A stretch of 10,470 bases of DNA from Bacillota bacterium (GTDB lineage Bacteria; Bacillota; Clostridia; Lachnospirales; Lachnospiraceae), in the NCBI GenBank assembly GCA_023398855.1, contig JAEWRS010000082.1:1-10470 (forward strand). Direction: 5' to 3'. Within the stretch, counting starts at the first letter, position 1; each line of letters starts with the position of its first letter. The translations under genes and the position numbers were made by a program. The notes below the pieces were generated by a model. That model made no database searches. It was given only the letters and a program-made list of their open reading frames with translations, and was not told the DNA's origin. Positions 6,837-10,470 of this stretch are shown in pieces.

Positions 6837-6859
6837 TGGCCTGAGAGGAATTCAGGCCA
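6837..6859 (-). terminator. Stem-loop overlapping the stop codon of the c-di-GMP gene
   Basis: TGGCCTGA (6837-6844) pairs perfectly with TCAGGCCA (6852-6859) around a 7-nt loop, and the TGA stop of the sensor gene lies within the stem. On the - strand it is followed by GAAAATTATAC rather than a T run, so it is at best a weak terminator or an mRNA-stabilising or attenuating hairpin. Confidence 0.35.
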
Positions 6860-9404
6860 TCAGCAGTTTATTAACTTCCAGAAAAATCCGGGCAATTTCA
6901 GGATCAAACTGGGTGCCAGCGCAGCACCTGATTTCTTCCATTGCCTTCTCACTGTCCATTGCCTTACGGTAAGCCTGGTTGCTTGTCATGGCGTCATAGG
7001 CATCAGCAACAGCGAGTATCCGGCACAGCAGTGGAATTTCGGTTTCCCTTAACCCTCTGGGGTAACCGGTTCCATCCCATCGTTCATGATGGGACAGGAT
7101 GTAATCGGACACAGTAATAAGCTCAGGCGTGTTCTGGGCGATGCGGTAACCGATTTCCGGATGCCGCCTGACCTCCTTCCATTCTTCCTCGCTTAAGGGT
7201 GCGTTCTTTTTCAGGACTTCCATGCTGATTCCCACTTTCCCAATATCGTGGAGCATGGACAAAAGGACGAGATCATTTTTCTCTTCAGGAGACAGCTTCA
7301 TTTTTTCCGCAAGAGCAATGCAATAGGTTTCAATCCTTAAGGTGTGGTCTTCTGTTTCTATGTCCTTTTCGTGGAGAGTGGCCAAAAGAGTGTTTATGAT
7401 GCGGTTCCGGTAGCTTTTTCCTTCCAAAAGTTTTCTATGGTACATTTGTTCTTCCGCTTTTTGCAGCACCTGGTGAAGATTATCATAGACACTGTGCTTT
7501 ATGTCAAATCCCAAGGAAACACTGAGCTGTAAGGGAAGATGGTCATTTTTCCTGAATTGTTCATTCAGTTTTTGAATGAACTTCTGAGCCTGTGGGGTGT
7601 CGGTTTTAGGCAGGAGAACAAGGAATTCGTCTCCTCCCCACCGGGCCGTGACTCCATTATTTTGTATGGTGCTCTGAAATATTTTTGCAACTTCCCTTAA
7701 AAGAAGATCACCTGTTTTGTGACCAAAAACATCATTGGTTACTTTTAAGCCATTTACATCACCCATAATCACTGTAATGGGCAGCATGGAGGCATTGTCC
7801 ATCCGGATCATTTCTTCTTCCATGTACCTGCGGTTGAAAATTTCTGTCAATGCATCATGGTAGCTTAAATACAAGATTCTCTGCTGTTGTCTTTTTTCAT
7901 GGCTTACATCGTGAAAAACCATGACAACTCCGTATACACGTCCTGTCTGGTCTTTAATAGGAGCAGCACTGTCTGTGATAGGGATAAAATCTCCCTGTCT
8001 GTTCAAAAGTACTGTATGATTGGCAAGCTCCACCATTTTTCCTGTTTTCAGTACTGCACTGACCGGATTGGAGATGGGCTCTCCTGTGGTTTCATTCCTC
8101 AAATCAAAGATCTGCTCAAAAGGTTGTGCATATGCTGTTTCATTGCGCCAACCGGTGATTTCCTGGGCGGCCTGATTTAAGTAGGTGATTTTGCCTTCAT
8201 TATCCGTAGTAACGACTCCATCCCCAATGGAGTTAAGGGTGACACTTAATAGCTCATTGTCCCAGTAAAGGTCATATCGGAATTTTTCACGGTCCGATAC
8301 GTCAAAAATGATAGAATAGAGCTGGCTTTCTCCCTCATAGGTAATGAGACTGGAATATATATCCACCATTTTCACATCCCCATTTTTTACCCGGTGAGGA
8401 AAAAAGGAATAGGGTTTGTCATTGTTGAGGGCCTGAATGCACATGAGTTTCATGGCATCATTGGAGGAATCACTGATATCCTGTATGTGCATGGTCAATA
8501 TCTCTTCCCTGGAATAGCCGTAGAACTTACAGGCCGAAGGGTTGGCATCGAGTATTTTTCCGGTTTTCATATCCAGGATCAGCATAACTGCCAAATGTTC
8601 TGTAAACATGGAGTTTAAGTTTTGAAGAAGATGTTCCTTATCTTCCCGCAGTTTTTTTAATTCTGTAATATCCAGGCGTGATCCGAAAATATAAGAGACC
8701 TGGCCGTTTTCTTTTACAGGAGTGAGGCGGACCAGCCAGTCACGGGGGATTCCCATAAATTCTATTGTTTCCTCATACATCATGCTTTTTCCGGAAGCAA
8801 TGCATTTTTTGTACCCCTCCTGCAAAAGGCTTCCTACTTCATCGCCCATAGCTTCTGCAGGTGTCTTTCCTTCCATGAGGGGAGTTGTCATGCCGGTCAG
8901 ACTTTGATGAACCTGATTGTTTCGGATATACCGGAATTCCCCGTTTTTATATTCCACAAAAAACAGACCATCCTGGGTACTGTTAAAAAAGATTTCAATA
9001 TCCTGGTACAGCTTTTTATTTATCTCTTTTTGGGATTCCAGCTCACTTTGGATTTCCGTGATATCATCAAATATTGTTATCACTCCGCTTGGATCGTGAT
9101 TATAAACCGTGACCTTAAAGGTGTGGTTCCCAACGGAGACGGTAAGGCAGCCATCTTTTCCTGCACAGTCAAGGCTGTTATAGAACGCAGGCCACGCGGA
9201 GGCTTCTAATTTATCTTTCAGAAGCAAGGATACATTCTTGTGCAGAGACTGTTTCCTATCAAGGCCCAAGAGATCAAAAAAGGCATCATTTGCTTCTGCA
9301 AGAACATATTCTTTTGATAGTTTTGTATTCCCCAAGACAATTTCGTAATAGGCATAACCTAATGGCATCTGCATGAAAAGTTCTTTTATTCCCTCTTTTA
9401 TCAT
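6852..9404 (-). CDS. Multi-PAS GGDEF/HD-GYP cyclic-di-GMP signalling protein
   Basis: An 850-residue soluble sensor with four PAS-like regions at about 10-118, 133-248, 262-372 and 384-503. The later ones show typical text such as ILDANPSACKFYGYSREE and GDGVVTTDNEGKITYLNQAA. A GGDEF domain (about 508-660) contains YHDALTEIFNRRY (515-527), GDVNGLKVTNDVFGH (548-562) and intact GGDEF at 590-594, so cyclase activity is plausible. The inhibitory RxxD position reads QNNG (581-584) and is lost. An HD-GYP domain (about 668-845) keeps His687, HDIGK (719-723), His748, HHE (772-774), GYP (780-782) and ADAYDAM (800-806), as expected of an active c-di-GMP phosphodiesterase. No membrane segment is present, so signals are intracellular. 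ATG at 9404 is chosen over TTG at 9446 because AAAGGGGG precedes it by 7 nt. Which activity dominates is unknown. Confidence 0.93.
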   Translation of the reverse strand: MIKEGIKELFMQMPLGYAYYEIVLGNTKLSKEYVLAEANDAFFDLLGLDRKQSLHKNVSLLLKDKLEASAWPAFYNSLDCAGKDGCLTVSVGNHTFKVTVYNHDPSGVITIFDDITEIQSELESQKEINKKLYQDIEIFFNSTQDGLFFVEYKNGEFRYIRNNQVHQSLTGMTTPLMEGKTPAEAMGDEVGSLLQEGYKKCIASGKSMMYEETIEFMGIPRDWLVRLTPVKENGQVSYIFGSRLDITELKKLREDKEHLLQNLNSMFTEHLAVMLILDMKTGKILDANPSACKFYGYSREEILTMHIQDISDSSNDAMKLMCIQALNNDKPYSFFPHRVKNGDVKMVDIYSSLITYEGESQLYSIIFDVSDREKFRYDLYWDNELLSVTLNSIGDGVVTTDNEGKITYLNQAAQEITGWRNETAYAQPFEQIFDLRNETTGEPISNPVSAVLKTGKMVELANHTVLLNRQGDFIPITDSAAPIKDQTGRVYGVVMVFHDVSHEKRQQQRILYLSYHDALTEIFNRRYMEEEMIRMDNASMLPITVIMGDVNGLKVTNDVFGHKTGDLLLREVAKIFQSTIQNNGVTARWGGDEFLVLLPKTDTPQAQKFIQKLNEQFRKNDHLPLQLSVSLGFDIKHSVYDNLHQVLQKAEEQMYHRKLLEGKSYRNRIINTLLATLHEKDIETEDHTLRIETYCIALAEKMKLSPEEKNDLVLLSMLHDIGKVGISMEVLKKNAPLSEEEWKEVRRHPEIGYRIAQNTPELITVSDYILSHHERWDGTGYPRGLRETEIPLLCRILAVADAYDAMTSNQAYRKAMDSEKAMEEIRCCAGTQFDPEIARIFLEVNKLLMA

Positions 9405-9467
9405 AACAGGACCCCCTTTAAGCAATTTTAATATGTAAGGTCTCAAAGCGTAGATAGTTATAATAAA

Positions 9468-9496
9468 ATAATATCAAAAGTTTTTTCATTAGGCAA
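9468..9496 (-). promoter_or_regulatory. Promoter of the PAS-GGDEF-HD-GYP gene
   Basis: On the - strand, TTGCCT (9496-9491) and TATTAT (9473-9468) are separated by 17 bp, with four and five matches to the sigma-A consensus boxes. The predicted start near 9461 leaves a leader of about 57 nt ending in the AAAGGGGG ribosome site. No riboswitch fold was recognised in this leader. Confidence 0.5.
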
Positions 9497-9674
9497 TTCA
9501 TGTTTTATGTATATTTGTCAATTCTTTCCATATAGTTACAAAAAGACTTATTTTTCAAACATTTTATCAAATTTTATAACAATATTTGTAGAAATTAATC
9601 TGTTTAATCAAATGGTAAATAAAACCCAATAGAAAAAAACCTTATTATTTTATATAAAAAACAATTTTTAGGGG

Positions 9675-9711
9675 CTGACAAGTACTATTCTGATTTTAAA
9701 ATCATAAAATA
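9675..9711 (+). promoter_or_regulatory. Candidate promoter(s) of the LysM gene
   Basis: Two overlapping readings are possible. CTGACA (9675-9680), 16 bp, TAAAAT (9697-9702) is a fair sigma-A promoter. CATAAAATA (9703-9711) fits the sporulation sigma-K -10 pattern CATAnnnTA, with AC at 9684-9685, 17 bp upstream. The perfect 12-bp palindrome GATTTTAAAATC (9692-9703) overlaps both. The leader to the ATG at 9745 would be about 25-35 nt. Confidence 0.4.
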
Positions 9712-9744
9712 TGAAAAATCGCTTAATTGAAAGGCAGTAATCTT

Positions 9745-10470
9745 ATGACTCCTTGTCCTGAAGGATTATACTCCTACACGATTCAAGGCGGTGATACATT
9801 GTGGTTAATATCGCAACGTTATCGCACTACCGTGGAGGAAATTTTGGCTGCAAATCCGGGAATAAATCCCAATAATCTGTTAATCGGGCAGGTGATCTGC
9901 GTTCCACGTGGAAGCAAGAACCGCAACATGTCTTCCCAGCCTCAGACGCCGCCCCATACTCAGCCACAAAATCAGCCAATGACGCAGCCGGCTACTCAGC
10001 CTCAGACCCAGCCAATGACCCAGCCAATGACTCAGCCAATGACTCAGCCAGCGGCTCAACCCCAAACTCAGCCTACCACCCAGCCTCAGACGCAAACTCA
10101 GCCTCAGCCTCAATCCCAGCCACAAACACAACCAATGACAAGACCTCAGACTCAGGTCCCGTCTCAGGAAGACAGAGATAACGGTATGATTCATTGTTCG
10201 GGAGGGATGAAGCCTTATACAATTCAAGCCGGTGATAGCCTATGGCTTATTTCACAGCGCAATTCCACCACTGTTAATGAAATCATGGCGGCAAACCCAG
10301 ATATAAACATGAATCGTCTGTTTGTAGGTCAAGTAATCTGTTTACCTGAAGCAAGAAGAGAAAGCAGCATGCCTTCACAGCCTCAGCCAGCAACCCAGCC
10401 TCAGCCTATGGGCCAGCAGCCAATGGCACAGCCCCAGCCAATGGCACAGCCCCAGCCAATGGCACAGCCT
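9745..10470 (+). CDS. Two-LysM protein with Q/P/T-rich repeats (3' end outside window)
   Basis: An open frame of 242 codons running off the window. LysM module 1 (residues 11-54, YTIQGGDTLWLISQRY to GQVICVP) and module 2 (158-201, YTIQAGDSLWLISQRN to GQVICLP) should bind N-acetylglucosamine-containing glycans such as peptidoglycan. Each module has a cysteine 7 residues before its first Tyr and another 48 residues later: Cys4/Cys52 and Cys151/Cys199. The linker (about 62-141) is built of QP, TQP and PMTQP units, and a second such tract starts near 206. There is no signal peptide: the protein begins MTPCPEGLYSYTIQ. That resembles spore-coat LysM proteins such as SafA, which are made in the mother cell, so a coat or cortex-interface role is inferred. 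The ribosome site AAAGG is weak and about 10 nt from the ATG. Confidence 0.85.
   Translation, partial: MTPCPEGLYSYTIQGGDTLWLISQRYRTTVEEILAANPGINPNNLLIGQVICVPRGSKNRNMSSQPQTPPHTQPQNQPMTQPATQPQTQPMTQPMTQPMTQPAAQPQTQPTTQPQTQTQPQPQSQPQTQPMTRPQTQVPSQEDRDNGMIHCSGGMKPYTIQAGDSLWLISQRNSTTVNEIMAANPDINMNRLFVGQVICLPEARRESSMPSQPQPATQPQPMGQQPMAQPQPMAQPQPMAQP
10009..10050 (+). repeat. 12-bp tandem repeat in the LysM linker
   Basis: The unit CAGCCAATGACY occurs three times in a row (10009-10020, 10021-10032, 10033-10044) followed by half a unit, encoding repeated QPMT. Related CAGCC and CTCAGAC words fill the surrounding 9936-10160. The unit length is a multiple of three, so copy changes keep the frame. Confidence 0.85.
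10417..10470 (+). repeat. 18-bp tandem repeat at the window edge
   Basis: The unit CAGCCAATGGCACAGCCC is present three times (10417-10434, 10435-10452, 10453-10470), identical apart from the last base, and encodes QPMAQP. It reaches the end of the window, so the full copy number is unknown. Confidence 0.9.

Larger units (their letters stand above)
9447..9744. other. AT-rich divergent intergenic region
   Basis: About 300 bp with no credible gene; open frames here are only around ten codons. It carries the - strand promoter of the sensor gene at its left end and the candidate + strand promoter of the LysM gene at its right end. The middle is A/T-rich, with short homopolymer runs. No c-di-GMP riboswitch signature or other structured RNA was recognised by eye. 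Confidence 0.6.

Noticed and set aside
6702..7052. A 116-codon + strand open frame across the gap between the sensor and oxidoreductase genes
   Set aside because: It lies mostly antisense to two well-supported genes, has no family-like sequence, and starts inside the oxidoreductase gene.
9516..9521. A perfect TTGACA on the - strand upstream of the sensor gene
   Set aside because: No acceptable -10 box occurs at 16-18 bp; the TTGCCT-17-TATTAT pair is better.
9541..9744. Possible c-di-GMP riboswitch before the LysM gene, given the c-di-GMP enzyme next door
   Set aside because: No conserved riboswitch core sequence or paired stems were recognised, and the region is nearly all A/T. A covariance-model search would settle it.
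9880..10227. A 115-codon - strand open frame rich in Leu, Arg and Trp
   Set aside because: It is the antisense of the Q/P repeat tract of the LysM gene; the low-complexity composition follows from the repeats, and there is no ribosome site or family resemblance.

Overview
The window looks like a chromosomal segment from an anaerobic, spore-forming Firmicute, most likely a Lachnospiraceae/Clostridium relative. This is inferred from strong AGGAGG ribosome sites, moderate-GC genes separated by very AT-rich gaps, a clostridial-type galactokinase, a Bacillus-like OhrR and a LysM protein without a signal peptide. No mobile element, CRISPR array, tRNA or rRNA was seen. Most genes fall in recognisable families, so the interest lies in domain fusions and candidate regulatory DNA.

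Left part (1-1502, + strand): the C-terminal part of galactokinase, cut by the window edge, is followed by a cytidylate kinase-like P-loop protein and a strong hairpin terminator.

Centre (1555-5348): a thiol/peroxide defence block. An 816-residue flavoprotein on the - strand fuses CoA-disulfide/persulfide reductase, rhodanese, TusA and DsrE-like modules. Divergent from it, a thioredoxin-type glutathione peroxidase is followed closely by its probable repressor, OhrR. The 249-bp divergent gap holds a near-consensus promoter (TTGACA-17-TATGAT) flanked by AT palindromes that resemble OhrR operators. The likely model is that OhrR senses organic peroxide through its N-terminal cysteine and releases gpx-ohrR, perhaps with an effect on the divergent sulfur gene. 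A perfect 14-bp hairpin ends the operon.

Right part (5376-9404, - strand): a soluble sensor with four PAS-like regions, a GGDEF domain and an HD-GYP domain lies upstream of a berberine-bridge-type FAD oxidoreductase, with an 84-bp gap. That gap contains a perfect 18-bp palindrome just upstream of the oxidoreductase ribosome site, a good candidate operator.

Right end (9447-10470): an AT-rich divergent gap of about 300 bp leads to a + strand gene running off the window. It encodes two LysM modules, each with a cysteine pair at identical spacing, joined by Q/P/T-rich repeats that are tandem minisatellites at the DNA level. A spore-coat or envelope role is inferred, not shown.
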